Of a stretch of DNA of 64,000 nt, positions 20,029 through 29,692 are shown piece after piece. Both the position numbers and the translations under genes were made by a program. Position 1 is the stretch's first letter. Each line of letters opens with the position of its first letter. Source of the stretch: Cyclobacterium qasimii M12-11B (GTDB taxonomy: Bacteria; Bacteroidota; Bacteroidia; Cytophagales; Cyclobacteriaceae); the NCBI RefSeq assembly GCF_000427295.1, contig NZ_ATNM01000147.1:97452-161451 (forward strand), given 5' to 3'. The notes under the pieces are model-generated. The model searched no databases and was not told where the DNA came from. It saw only the letters and a program-made list of their open reading frames with translations.

Positions 20029-21894
20029 ATGTTTCCAATATACGATGTAATAGTAGTAGGTGCAGGACATGCGGGTTGCGAAGCAGCTCAAGCAGCAGCA
20101 AAGATGGGGTCATCCGTTTTATTGTGTACCATGAACATGAACACCATTGCTCAGATGTCATGCAACCCAGCAATGGGTGGAGTCGCCAAAGGGCAAATAG
20201 TAAGAGAAATTGATGCACTAGGAGGTAAGTCAGGGATAATATCCGACAAATCTACAATACAATTTAGAATGCTAAACAGGTCTAAAGGACCAGCAATGTG
20301 GTCTCCTCGAAGTCAAAATGACAGAATGCGTTTCGCCGAAGAATGGAGACTAGCATTAGAAGCCACTCCAAACCTTGATTTTTGGCAAGAAATGATCACT
20401 GGCCTTATTGTAAAAGATGGGAGAATCAAAGGGGTTAAAACAGGGCTTGGTATAGAAATAAGAAGCAAGTCTGTTGTTTTGACCAATGGAACATTCTTAA
20501 ATGGAATAATCCATATTGGAGAAAAGAAGATGGGAGGAGGCAGAACTGGAGAAAGTGCTTCCAAAGGAATAACTGAAGACCTTATTGAAATTGGGTTTGA
20601 ATCAGGAAGAATGAAAACAGGAACACCGCCTAGAGTAGACGGTAGAAGCCTTAATTATTCTTTAATGGAAGTACAGGAAGGTGATGAAAACCCAGAAAAA
20701 TTCTCCTATTCCGATGAAACAACTCCGATTAAAAATCAGAGAAATTGCTGGATTACCTATACAAATAAAGAAGTACATGAAACACTAGAGACAGGTTTTG
20801 ACAGGTCTCCAATGTTTAATGGTAGAATACAGGGCTTAGGTCCAAGATACTGTCCATCCATAGAGGATAAAATCAATCGTTTTGCTGAAAGAGAAAGACA
20901 TCAGATATTTGTGGAGCCAGAAGGGTGGAATACAGTAGAGATATATGTCAATGGTTTTTCTACATCTCTCCCTGAAGATGTACAATACAAAGCCATTAGG
21001 AAGATACAAGGTTTTGAAAATGCTAAAATGTTCAGGCCTGGTTATGCGATTGAATATGATTTCTTTCCACCAACACAGCTGAAATTAACACTTGAAACAA
21101 AGCTAGTAGAAAACTTATACTTTGCTGGGCAGATCAACGGTACAACAGGTTATGAAGAAGCAGCAGCTCAAGGCCTCATGGCAGGAATAAATGCTCATAA
21201 CAAAGTAAAAGAAAAAGAACCTTTCATACTTAAAAGGTCTGAAGCCTATATAGCAGTTCTAATTGATGACCTAATTAACAAAGGCACAGAAGAACCCTAT
21301 AGGATGTTTACCTCCAGGGCAGAATTCAGATTGTTACTCAGACAAGACAATGCAGACTTAAGATTGACACCTTATGGCTATAAATTGGGTTTGGCAAATG
21401 AGAAAGAATACCTGCAAACATTAGCCAAAGCAGAGAAAACAGAGGAGTTAACCAAAAAGCTAGAGAAGTTCAGGTTATCACCAGACGAAGCAAATATTGG
21501 ATTGGAAGGTCTAAATACAGCACTTATCAAAGAGAAGATAACCGTTGAAAAACTATTGAAAAGACCCAATATAGGTTTACAAGATATTATAAATATCAGT
21601 GATTTACTTAAAGAGGAGACAATAGAATATTCCAATGCTGTAAAAGAGCAAACTGAGATTCTTATTAAATACAAGTCTTACATAGATAAGGAAAGACAAA
21701 TGGTAGAAAAAATAAGTAGCATGGAAGATCTACAAATTCCAGCTACAATTGAATATGCTAATATGAAAGCACTTTCAGCTGAAGGAAGACAGAAATTAGC
21801 TAAAATTCAACCACAGACAGTTGGACAAGCATCAAGAATAAGCGGAGTATCACCAGCAGATATGTCAATACTTACCATTTATTTAGGAAGATAA
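20029..21894 (+). CDS. mnmG: tRNA uridine-5-carboxymethylaminomethyl modification enzyme MnmG (GidA)
   Basis: FAD-dependent partner of MnmE that modifies U34 of several tRNAs. 621 residues, full length. The FAD motif is VVGAGHAGCEAAQAAAKMG at residues 10-28, followed by CNPAMGGVAKGQIVREIDALGG and MLNRSKGPAMWSPRSQ. The central TGTPPRVDGRS and the C-terminal segment GQASRISGVSPADMSIL are diagnostic. In many bacteria gidA lies near the replication origin, which fits the parS sites upstream and the candidate oriC about 2.6 kb downstream of its stop. The gene is intact. Confidence 0.97.
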   Translation: MFPIYDVIVVGAGHAGCEAAQAAAKMGSSVLLCTMNMNTIAQMSCNPAMGGVAKGQIVREIDALGGKSGIISDKSTIQFRMLNRSKGPAMWSPRSQNDRMRFAEEWRLALEATPNLDFWQEMITGLIVKDGRIKGVKTGLGIEIRSKSVVLTNGTFLNGIIHIGEKKMGGGRTGESASKGITEDLIEIGFESGRMKTGTPPRVDGRSLNYSLMEVQEGDENPEKFSYSDETTPIKNQRNCWITYTNKEVHETLETGFDRSPMFNGRIQGLGPRYCPSIEDKINRFAERERHQIFVEPEGWNTVEIYVNGFSTSLPEDVQYKAIRKIQGFENAKMFRPGYAIEYDFFPPTQLKLTLETKLVENLYFAGQINGTTGYEEAAAQGLMAGINAHNKVKEKEPFILKRSEAYIAVLIDDLINKGTEEPYRMFTSRAEFRLLLRQDNADLRLTPYGYKLGLANEKEYLQTLAKAEKTEELTKKLEKFRLSPDEANIGLEGLNTALIKEKITVEKLLKRPNIGLQDIINISDLLKEETIEYSNAVKEQTEILIKYKSYIDKERQMVEKISSMEDLQIPATIEYANMKALSAEGRQKLAKIQPQTVGQASRISGVSPADMSILTIYLGR

Positions 21895-21895
21895 C

Positions 21896-22782
21896 ATGTA
21901 CGAAAGGTTAACCAAATGTCCACTATGTAAAAGTGAACAGTTTATTAATCATCTTGTAGTAAAGGACCATGCCATAAGCAAGGAGTCATTTATCATATGT
22001 GAATGCCAAAATTGTAAGGTATGGTTTACCAATCCTAGACCGACTGAGGAGAACATAGCGACCTATTACGACAATCCAAGCTATATTTCCCATCAGGACA
22101 AAAGTAAAAACATCACAGATTTAGTTTATAAGGCAGTCAGAAAGTATACCTTAAACCAAAATTAAACTGGATCAATGCAAGACAAAGTTCCAAAGGTAGA
22201 ATGCTTGATTACGGCTGTGGGGTAGGGCTATTCGTAAAAGCATGTACCAACGATGGCTGGGAAGCTTATGGAATGGAACCCAATGAGAAAGCCGCTACAT
22301 TTGCTATTGATAACAATGGTATAGATATAATTCCTGACTTCAAAAGTCTTGAGAAGAAAAAGAAATTCGATGTCATTACACTATTTCACGTATTGGAACA
22401 CGTACATAAGTTGAATAAAACCATCGATATCTTACTGAATAGACTTAAGAAACGAGGTACCTTATTCATCGCAGTTCCCAATAGGGATTCACTCGATGCA
22501 AGTACATTTAAAGAGAATTGGGCAGCATTGGATGTACCAAGACACTTGTACCACTTCAATCCTAGCTCAATGGAGTACCTCACAGATAAACACAACTGTA
22601 GGATAGTCGATACAATACCGATGAAATTTGATAGTTATTATGTCTCCCTATTAAGCCATCAATATATAGGTACAAAAAACAAATACATAGAAGCTATTAA
22701 ATCAGGATACAATTCCAATAAACAGGCCAAAAATAATAGCAATAACTATTCAAGTTTGCTATTCGTGATTAAAAAGAAATGA
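21896..22782 (+). CDS. Class I SAM-dependent methyltransferase with N-terminal zinc-ribbon (frameshifted as sequenced)
   Basis: Two ORFs, 21896-22165 and 22201-22782, form one protein of about 296 residues when one A is added to the A4 run at 22158-22161 (TLNQKLNWINARQSSKGRMLDYGCG). The N-terminus has CPLCKSEQF and CECQNCKVWF, a four-Cys zinc site. Motif I is MLDYGCGVGLFVKAC and motif II MEPNEKAA; the catalytic-domain end shows HVLEHVHKLN and VPRHLYHFNPSSMEYL. This resembles the UbiG/Methyltransf_23 class often used on lipids or cell-surface glycans. It follows mnmG by one base and overlaps the next lipoprotein gene (ATGA). Substrate unknown. Confidence 0.82.
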
Positions 22783-24533
22783 ACAAGATTTTCCATAAAA
22801 TAGCATACGTTTTAATAGCACTTACATTGATATCCTGTGCAAAACAAAGTTCTCCTATGGGCGGACCAAAGGATGAAACAGCACCAATACTATTGTCATC
22901 AAGTCCTAAAAACGAAAGCAAAAACATCAAACCAAAGGAAATTAACCTGGAATTTGATGAATATGTGAAACTTGAAACTCCTTCCCAATCTATTATAATT
23001 ACTCCAAAAGTAGAAAAAGATAAAGTAGAATTTTTAGCCGTTAAAAATAGGGTGCTAATAACCCTAAACCAGGAGCTAGAAGATAGCACAACTTATGTCT
23101 TTAACTTTCAAAAAAGCATTCAGGACATTGCAGAAAGTAATCCAGCAGAAAGATTAAAACTTGTGTTTTCTACAGGTTCAACCATAGATAGTCTTACAGT
23201 ATCTGGTAAAGTAGATTATTGGTTTCCCAAAGCCAAAGAGGATTATGAAGACTTATTGGTAGGTTTATACATAGACCAAGACACATTAGACCTATTCAGT
23301 TCAGCACCTTATTATATAGCACAGGTAGATACAGCAGGTAAATTTGAGATAACAAATATAAAGGCTGGAACCTTTAGGGCATATGCCTGGTATGATGACA
23401 ATAATTCTTTAAAAACTGAATACCGAAGTGAACCTTATGGATTCATTTCTGAACCAATAGAAGTAAACAAAAACTTAGAAGACCTACAAATTAACATTAA
23501 TAGGGCAGATTTGAGTCCATTAAAAATCAACAGGTCTTCCAATTCAGGAAGTAATTTCGATATCATCCTAAGTAAAGAACTGGCCAATTATGAGGTTACC
23601 CATGAGGATAAAAACTCAAAGTTATACTTCAGATTAAAGGAAAATAACTTGAGGTTTTACCATACTGATTTAGTCAATGACAGTACCCAAATTAGATTAC
23701 AATTGGCAGACTCAGTAGGAGTAGTAGTTGATACCACTTTGTATGCTCGATTTGAAGAAAGCGAAAGAAGCAAAGAAAAACTTGAAGTTAGCTCTAAGGG
23801 ATCCATCAAATTCACAGACACCATAAAAGCAAAACTTGGCTTTAATAAACCACTGCTTCAAATCAATTATGATTCGCTGTATATGATGTATGATACTGCC
23901 AGCATTATACCGATAACACCTTCCATGCTATTCTTAACAGATAGCACAGGTAGCAGAACAGAACTTAATATTTCCATACCCATAAATGATTCGATCCCTT
24001 TTGAGAAATACAAATTAGTAGCAGCGGATTCTACCTTTAAGGATGTAGAAAACCTCTTCAATGAAAAGCAATTTGAAGCTACATTCAACCGTCTTAAAAA
24101 AGACAATTTGGGGGATGAAATAAGTGGTACTATAGATACAAAAGAAGGCCCAATAATGGTTCAATTATTGGATAACAAGGGAACCGTAGTAACCGAACAA
24201 TACCTTGAAGGAACAAACAAATTTAGCTTCACAAAACTAGAGGCAACAAATTATCAGCTACAAGCATACATAGATAGGAACGGGAACAAGGCTTGGGATC
24301 CAGGCAACATAAATTTAAAAAAGCAACCGGAACCTATCTACTATTTCATGGATCAGGAAACCAAAAGCAAAGAGCTCATCTTAAGGGGAAAATGGACGCT
24401 AAATAAGCAAGTAATCTACAAAAGGAGAGAGTCAGGCCTACTTGTTAACAAAACTGAAGATGAGAATCCGGAAATAGAGGGATTACCACTTAATGTTTTA
24501 GAAATTACTGAAGATTATTTATTAAACAATTGA
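22779..24533 (+). CDS. Ig-like domain-containing lipoprotein, 584 aa
   Basis: Signal and lipobox at the start (MNKIFHKIAYVLIALTLISCAKQ, lipobox LISC). The N-terminal domain (GGPKDETAPILLSSSPKNESKNIKPKEINLEFDEYVKL...) is the Big_5 Ig-like domain typical of a conserved Bacteroidota lipoprotein family; the remainder contains further beta-sandwich repeats with many Asp-Ser-Thr pairs (LTDSTGSRTELNISI). It is probably surface or periplasmic. It is the last gene of the rightward mnmG group and ends directly at the candidate replication origin. The role is not known. Confidence 0.8.
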   Translation: MNKIFHKIAYVLIALTLISCAKQSSPMGGPKDETAPILLSSSPKNESKNIKPKEINLEFDEYVKLETPSQSIIITPKVEKDKVEFLAVKNRVLITLNQELEDSTTYVFNFQKSIQDIAESNPAERLKLVFSTGSTIDSLTVSGKVDYWFPKAKEDYEDLLVGLYIDQDTLDLFSSAPYYIAQVDTAGKFEITNIKAGTFRAYAWYDDNNSLKTEYRSEPYGFISEPIEVNKNLEDLQININRADLSPLKINRSSNSGSNFDIILSKELANYEVTHEDKNSKLYFRLKENNLRFYHTDLVNDSTQIRLQLADSVGVVVDTTLYARFEESERSKEKLEVSSKGSIKFTDTIKAKLGFNKPLLQINYDSLYMMYDTASIIPITPSMLFLTDSTGSRTELNISIPINDSIPFEKYKLVAADSTFKDVENLFNEKQFEATFNRLKKDNLGDEISGTIDTKEGPIMVQLLDNKGTVVTEQYLEGTNKFSFTKLEATNYQLQAYIDRNGNKAWDPGNINLKKQPEPIYYFMDQETKSKELILRGKWTLNKQVIYKRRESGLLVNKTEDENPEIEGLPLNVLEITEDYLLNN

Positions 24534-25400
24534 TTAATAGGTATTTATATAAAATTTAAGGGAATATGAATTCTGTTGATAAGCCAAAATTAAAAGTGGA
24601 TAAGTATATAGATACCTGTTTATATCAACATCCAAAATTGGGATTAATAACAATTTTTATCAACATCTCATTCTTGTGGGGATAACCATCTACTTGTACA
24701 CATTTATCCACATAGATACCAACCGAATACTTATACCCAATTAAAATACACCATTTATACACACAAATTACTTGAATGAAATTATCCATCACAAGGTCAA
24801 TAACTTAGCTATAAAAAACCATGTGGGTAAGAAGTGCATAAGTATCTAATTACCTGTACAGGAAAGTGAGTAATTATTTTAAGACTAGTTTACCAACATA
24901 TCCACTCTATAATAATAACAATAGCTTTTTTAATTTATGAAAATCCTAAAATAAATAAGGTGTGTATAAACGTTCAACCTTAAATTTTCAATCCAGCTTT
25001 AAATTGAAAATTTCACCTTTCTTTTCAAGACGCTTTTTTCAAATTCCAATCCCAGATCAACTATCTTCAGAATACGTTATTTTTAAATAATTAGAAGGTT
25101 AAATTTTAATTGATTACAATTCTATTCGTTAATTCTTAAAAGCTTTAAATGATAAAAAATAAGATTAAGGGTTTTGGCTTTCAAATTTTTTTTAGAATAA
25201 GTAATCAAACCCTAAACTTTAAAATCTCCTTTGATACTTTAATTGAATTCTCAAATGCCCTAAAAGACGATTTTGCCACTTTAAAAATTTTTTAAGAGGA
25301 TCCTTCTGGTTTAAAACAAATATCCCTTTTATCATTTTATCGATAAAAACAAAGACTGAACTTTCTAAGTTGCTTGTTACAAACTGCTTAAATCTTGCAA
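24534..25400. other. Candidate chromosomal replication origin (oriC) with DnaA boxes and AT-rich stretch
   Basis: No ORF of substance in about 870 bases. Matches to the DnaA box TTATNCACA: exact at 24704-24712 (TTATCCACA), 24755-24763 (TTATACACA) and, on the minus strand, 24961-24969. One-mismatch boxes are at 24574-24582, 24595-24603, 24657-24665, 24694-24702, 24731-24739, 24822-24830 and 24833-24841. The cluster is followed by a very AT-rich segment (about 25070-25260) suitable as an unwinding element. mnmG and two parS sites lie within 5 kb on the left. Hand counts in a few 60-base lines show G clearly above C on the plus strand of rightward genes to the right (102 G, 45 C in five lines) but near parity in rightward genes to the left (106 G, 92 C in eight lines), consistent with a leading/lagging switch here. 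dnaA itself is not in the window. Confidence 0.75.
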
Positions 25401-25404
25401 ATTT

Positions 25405-25420
25405 ATTATGCATGCATAAT
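25405..25420. promoter_or_regulatory. Palindromic operator candidate for the MarR-type regulator
   Basis: A 16-base perfect palindrome, ATTATGCATGCATAAT, lies 31 bases before the MarR start codon. Its size and inverted symmetry suit a winged-helix MarR dimer, and its place suggests autoregulation and control of the downstream fad genes. Inferred from position and symmetry only. Confidence 0.5.
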
Positions 25421-25451
25421 TATTTTTATTAAATTGAAGGCGATAGAACAA

Positions 25452-25886
25452 ATGAAAAAGGAAGAAACCATAGATTTTCAAATTAAATCCTGTTGGCATT
25501 CAATCTCTAGAATGTATAACCAAAAAGCGACTATGGAAGGAATTACAACTTCCATGGGGTTTGTGCTTATAAACATACATTCTACCGAAGGAACAGCTGC
25601 TACTAAAATTGCGCCCAAAATGGGTTTGGAATCAAGAAGTCTTACAAGACTATTGAAGACCATGGTAGAAAAAGGGTTGATAGTGAAAATTCCTGATTTG
25701 GAGGATAAACGATCTGTTAAGGTTTATTTAACAGAAAAAGGGAAACAAAAAAAAGCCGCAGCAGTAAGTACTATTAAGGAGTTTAACGTAAAACTTCGTG
25801 AAAATCTAACCGAAGAAGAGTTTGGTGCTTTTTTTGCGCTATTTAGAAAAATTAATACGGTGATAGATGAACTCCAGAAACCGTAG
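25452..25886 (+). CDS. MarR family transcriptional regulator
   Basis: Start chosen at ATG 25452 (MKKEETIDFQIKSCWHSISRMYNQKA), giving 144 residues, normal for MarR; the open frame extends further upstream across the palindrome, which is unlikely to be coding. The winged helix-turn-helix reads TAATKIAPKMGLESRSLTRLLKTMVEKGLIVKIPDLEDKRSVKVYLTEKGKQ. These proteins dimerise and usually respond to small ligands; given the fadNAE genes 43 bases downstream, an acyl-CoA or fatty acid ligand is a reasonable guess. Single-gene leader of the beta-oxidation operon. Confidence 0.88.
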   Translation: MKKEETIDFQIKSCWHSISRMYNQKATMEGITTSMGFVLINIHSTEGTAATKIAPKMGLESRSLTRLLKTMVEKGLIVKIPDLEDKRSVKVYLTEKGKQKKAAAVSTIKEFNVKLRENLTEEEFGAFFALFRKINTVIDELQKP

Positions 25887-25929
25887 AGCAATCAGAAATA
25901 TTCAATAACAATAAGCAAATATATAACCA

Positions 25930-28334
25930 ATGAAAAAAAGCATAAAAAAAGTTGCCGTTTTAGGCTCCGGAATTATGGGGTCCAGGATTGCTTGTCATTT
26001 CGCCAATATTGGGATTGAAGTGTTGCTTTTGGATATAATTCCTAAAGCCCCAAATGATAAAGAAGCAAAGAAAGGTTTAACTATTGAAAGCAAGGAGGTA
26101 AGAAACAGAATTGTTAACGATGCCTTAAAAAGCACCCTTTATTCTAAACCGTCTCCTATTTACGACAAGGAATATGTGAAAAGGATTACTACAGGTAATT
26201 TTGACGATGACTTGCCAAAAATCAATGCTTACGACTGGGTAATAGAGGTAATCGTTGAGAACCTTGAGATCAAACAAGGTCTATATGAAAAAGTAGAAAA
26301 ATACCGTAAACCAGGAACACTCATTACTTCCAATACATCAGGCATACCTATTCATTTGATGAGTGATAATAGGTCCCAGGACTTTCAGGAATGTTTTGCA
26401 GGAACCCACTTTTTTAACCCTCCGAGATACCTACGATTATTTGAAATTATACCAGGACCTAAGACCAAGCCAGAAATCATTGATTTCTTAATGGATTATG
26501 GGGATAGGTTCCTTGGTAAAGAAACCGTTTTATGTAAAGATACTCCAGCCTTTATAGCCAATAGAATTGGAGTGTATGCGCTCATCTCTGCTATCCATAC
26601 GATAGAAAAGCAAGGGCTTACTGTATCTGAGGTGGATAAGATGACTGGCACGGTAATAGGAAGGGCAAAATCAGCCACTTTCAGGACCTTAGATGTAGTT
26701 GGGCTAGATACTACTGTCCATGTGGCTAACAACCTCTACAAGGTGCTTGAACATGATGAATCAAGAGATAAATTTATACTACCCGAGAGTGTTCAGGTTT
26801 TATATGACAATAAGTGGTTAGGTGATAAAAGTGGAAAAGGCTTTTTTCAAATGATCAGACATGATGATGGTCGCAAAGAGCTGAAGGAAATTGATTTTCA
26901 AACCTATGAGTATAAACCTGTAGAAAAACCAAAAATAGAGGCATTAGAAGCCTCTAAAGGAATTGATGATTTAAAGGAAAGAATCAAATTTTTGGTTAAT
27001 TATGAGGACAAGGCCGGAACCTTTTATAGGGCTATCTTTTATGACTTGTTTCGCTATTGTTCGTTTAGAATTCCAGAGATAGCGGATGAATTGTATCGAA
27101 TAGACCAAGCTGTTAGTGCTGGATTTGGTTGGGAATACGGGCCCTTCGAGAATTGGGATATATTGGGAGTAAAAACTACCGTAGAGGCAATGGAAAAAGC
27201 AGGTGAAAAACCTGCTGAATGGGTTTACGAGATGTTAGCAGCAGGCCATACAAGTTTTTATAAAGTGGAAGATGGTAAAAAACAATACTATGACATTCCA
27301 ACTAAATCCTATAAACCTGTTCCTGGATTAGAAGAGTACATACTCTTGGATACCCTTAAGTCTACCCAAAAGAAAGTTTGGGGCAATGAAGGAGCATCTA
27401 TTTATGACCTTGGGGACGATGTAATCGGCCTTGAATTTCATACTAAAATGAATTCTCTTGGTCAGGAAGTTGTCGAAGGGATTAATACCGCCATAACCAT
27501 GGCAGAAAAGTCTTACAAAGGCCTGGTGATAGGCAATGAAGGAGGCAATTTTTCTGCTGGTGCGAATTTGGCCATGTTATACATGTATGCAGGAGATCAG
27601 GATTTCGATGAAATCAATTTGATGATTGCCCAATTTCAAAACACCGTATTAAGGGCAAGGTTCTCATCAGTTCCAGTAGTGGTAGCACCTCATAATATGG
27701 CATTGGGAGGAGGCTGTGAATTGTCCCTTCATGCAGATGCAGTCCAGGCACATGCTGAATTGTATATGGGCTTAGTAGAAGTAGGCGTAGGCCTTATTCC
27801 TGCAGGTGGTGGAACGAAAGAAATGACGCTGAGATTCTCTAAGAACATTGCTCCTGGTGATGTTGAGTTAAATCGATTGCAGGAGACATTTATGAACATA
27901 GCTACAGCTAAGGTTTCCACTTCTGCGGCTGAAGCCCGAAACTACGGGTATCTTGAACAAAAGGATGCCATTACCATTAATAGAAAGCGTCAATTGGCGG
28001 AAGCAAAAGAAAAGTTATCGCATTATTTGATGCAGGATATACCCAACCATTAGAGCGAACAGACATTAAGGTGCTAGGAAAGTCTTCATTGGCACTCTTT
28101 GAAACTGGAATAGCCGGAATGCGATATGGTGCCTATATTTCTGAACATGATGCAAAAATTGCTAAGAAATTAGCTTGGATAATGAGTGGCGGTGATCTAT
28201 CTACACCAACAGAAGTAAGTGAAAGGTACTTGCTGGATTTAGAAAGAGAAGCCTTCCTCAGTCTTTCAGGGGAAAAGAAAACCTTAGAAAGGATTCATAG
28301 CATTCTTTTCAAAGGCAAACCTTTAAGGAATTAA
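25930..28334 (+). CDS. fadN: 3-hydroxyacyl-CoA dehydrogenase / enoyl-CoA hydratase FadN type (frameshifted near the C-terminus)
   Basis: A bifunctional beta-oxidation enzyme with the dehydrogenase half first: NAD motif VLGSGIMGSRIACHFANIG near residue 10, then THFFNPPRYLRLFEIIPGP and DKSGKGFF. The enoyl-CoA hydratase half is C-terminal (GGNFSAGANLAMLY, NMALGGGCELSLHADAVQAHAE, GVGLIPAGGGTKEM). This order is that of Bacillus FadN (YusL), not E. coli FadB. The ORF stops at 28053, but one A added to the A4 run at 28010-28013 gives KEKVIALFDAGYTQPLERTDIKVLGKSSLALFETGI and runs to 28334, about 802 residues. First gene of fadN-fadA-fadE. Confidence 0.9.
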
Positions 28335-28343
28335 GCACAAGAA

Positions 28344-28365
28344 GACCAATTAATTAAAATTGGTC
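28344..28365. repeat. Small inverted repeat between fadN and fadA
   Basis: GACCAATT (28344-28351) and AATTGGTC (28358-28365) form an 8-bp stem with a 6-base loop. No T tract follows, so it is more likely a processing or attenuating hairpin than a strong terminator, or of no consequence. Confidence 0.4.
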
Positions 28366-28432
28366 CTGCTTTGAAAGATCAAAGCGAGCTTCATTCAATT
28401 TAACCATATTCAAGCATTAAAATACACATCAA

Positions 28433-29605
28433 ATGGAAGCATATATTATCAATGGCTATAGATCTGCAATAGGAAAAGCAAAAAAAGGTGGATTTAGATT
28501 TTACAGGCCCGACGACTTGGCGGCCGATATTATCAAATACCTAATGGCTGATACCCCTGGCTTGGAAGCCAAAATGGTAGATGACCTAATTGTAGGAAAT
28601 GCTGTCCCGGAAGCAGAGCAAGGCATGCAAATGGGACGAATGATTTCTTTGCTGGCATTGTCAGAAGATACTCCGGGTTTTATTATCAATAGGTATTGTG
28701 GATCAGGTCTGGAAGCAATTGCTTTGGCAACGGCTAAAATCAAATCTGGAATGGCAGATTGTATCATTGCTGGTGGGACGGAGTCCATGTCTTTGGTACC
28801 CATGATGGGTTACAAGACAGCGCTGAATTACAATATATCAACACATAACCCGGATTATTATTTAAGCATGGGTTTAACAGCAGAGGAGTTAGCGAAAGAT
28901 TTTAATGTCACCAGAGAGGACTCTGATCAGTTTGCTGTCAGGTCTCATGAAAAAGCCATCAGCGCCATAAAAGAAGGAAGGTTCAAAGATGAGATTGTAC
29001 CAGTAGAGGTAGAAGAGACCTATCTGGATGAAAATTTAAAAAGACAAACGAGAAAATATACGGTAGATACTGATGAGGGACCAAGACCAGGGACTACCAT
29101 GGAGGTTCTGGCGAATCTAAAACCTGTCTTCAGACAAGGTGGACAGGTGACGGCAGGAAACTCTTCTCAAACTTCAGACGGGGCTTCATTTGTAGTAGTC
29201 ATGTCAGAAAGGATGATGAAAGAACTTGGTTTAGAACCTATGGCCAGACTTGCTTCTTATAGCGTAGGTGGCGTAGAGCCTAGAATAATGGGTATGGGGC
29301 CGAAAATAGCTGTTCCAAAAGCCCTTAAACAAGCAGGAATAAGTTTAAATGATATTGATCTAATAGAATTAAACGAAGCTTTTGCGGCACAGGCTTTGGG
29401 CGTTATTCGTTCCCTGGACTTTAATCCGGACATTGTCAATGTAAATGGAGGAGCTGTTGCTTTGGGACACCCGCTAGGTTGTACAGGAGCCAAGCTTACC
29501 GTTCAAATGATGAATGAGTTAAAAAGGAGAGAGGGTAGATACGGTCTTGTGACAGCATGTGTTGGAGGAGGTCAAGGTGTAGCGGGAGTCATTGAGCTAT
29601 TATAA
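28433..29605 (+). CDS. fadA: Acetyl-CoA C-acyltransferase (3-ketoacyl-CoA thiolase)
   Basis: 390 residues, full length. The nucleophilic Cys is in NRYCGSGLEAIALATAKI (about residue 89), the active-site His in NGGAVALGHPLGCTGAK, and the second Cys in TACVGGGQGVAGVIE. Thiolysis of 3-ketoacyl-CoA is the last step of the beta-oxidation cycle. It sits between fadN and fadE, 98 bases after fadN. The motif pattern fits the degradative subclass rather than the biosynthetic acetoacetyl-CoA thiolase, which the operon supports. Confidence 0.93.
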   Translation: MEAYIINGYRSAIGKAKKGGFRFYRPDDLAADIIKYLMADTPGLEAKMVDDLIVGNAVPEAEQGMQMGRMISLLALSEDTPGFIINRYCGSGLEAIALATAKIKSGMADCIIAGGTESMSLVPMMGYKTALNYNISTHNPDYYLSMGLTAEELAKDFNVTREDSDQFAVRSHEKAISAIKEGRFKDEIVPVEVEETYLDENLKRQTRKYTVDTDEGPRPGTTMEVLANLKPVFRQGGQVTAGNSSQTSDGASFVVVMSERMMKELGLEPMARLASYSVGGVEPRIMGMGPKIAVPKALKQAGISLNDIDLIELNEAFAAQALGVIRSLDFNPDIVNVNGGAVALGHPLGCTGAKLTVQMMNELKRREGRYGLVTACVGGGQGVAGVIELL

Positions 29606-29692
29606 TTGAACTTAGTACGGGTAATTGGCTTTAAGCTAAAATTACCTTAGGATTTTAGCTTAAAGTTTTAATTATCTAAAGAGAAATTAACG

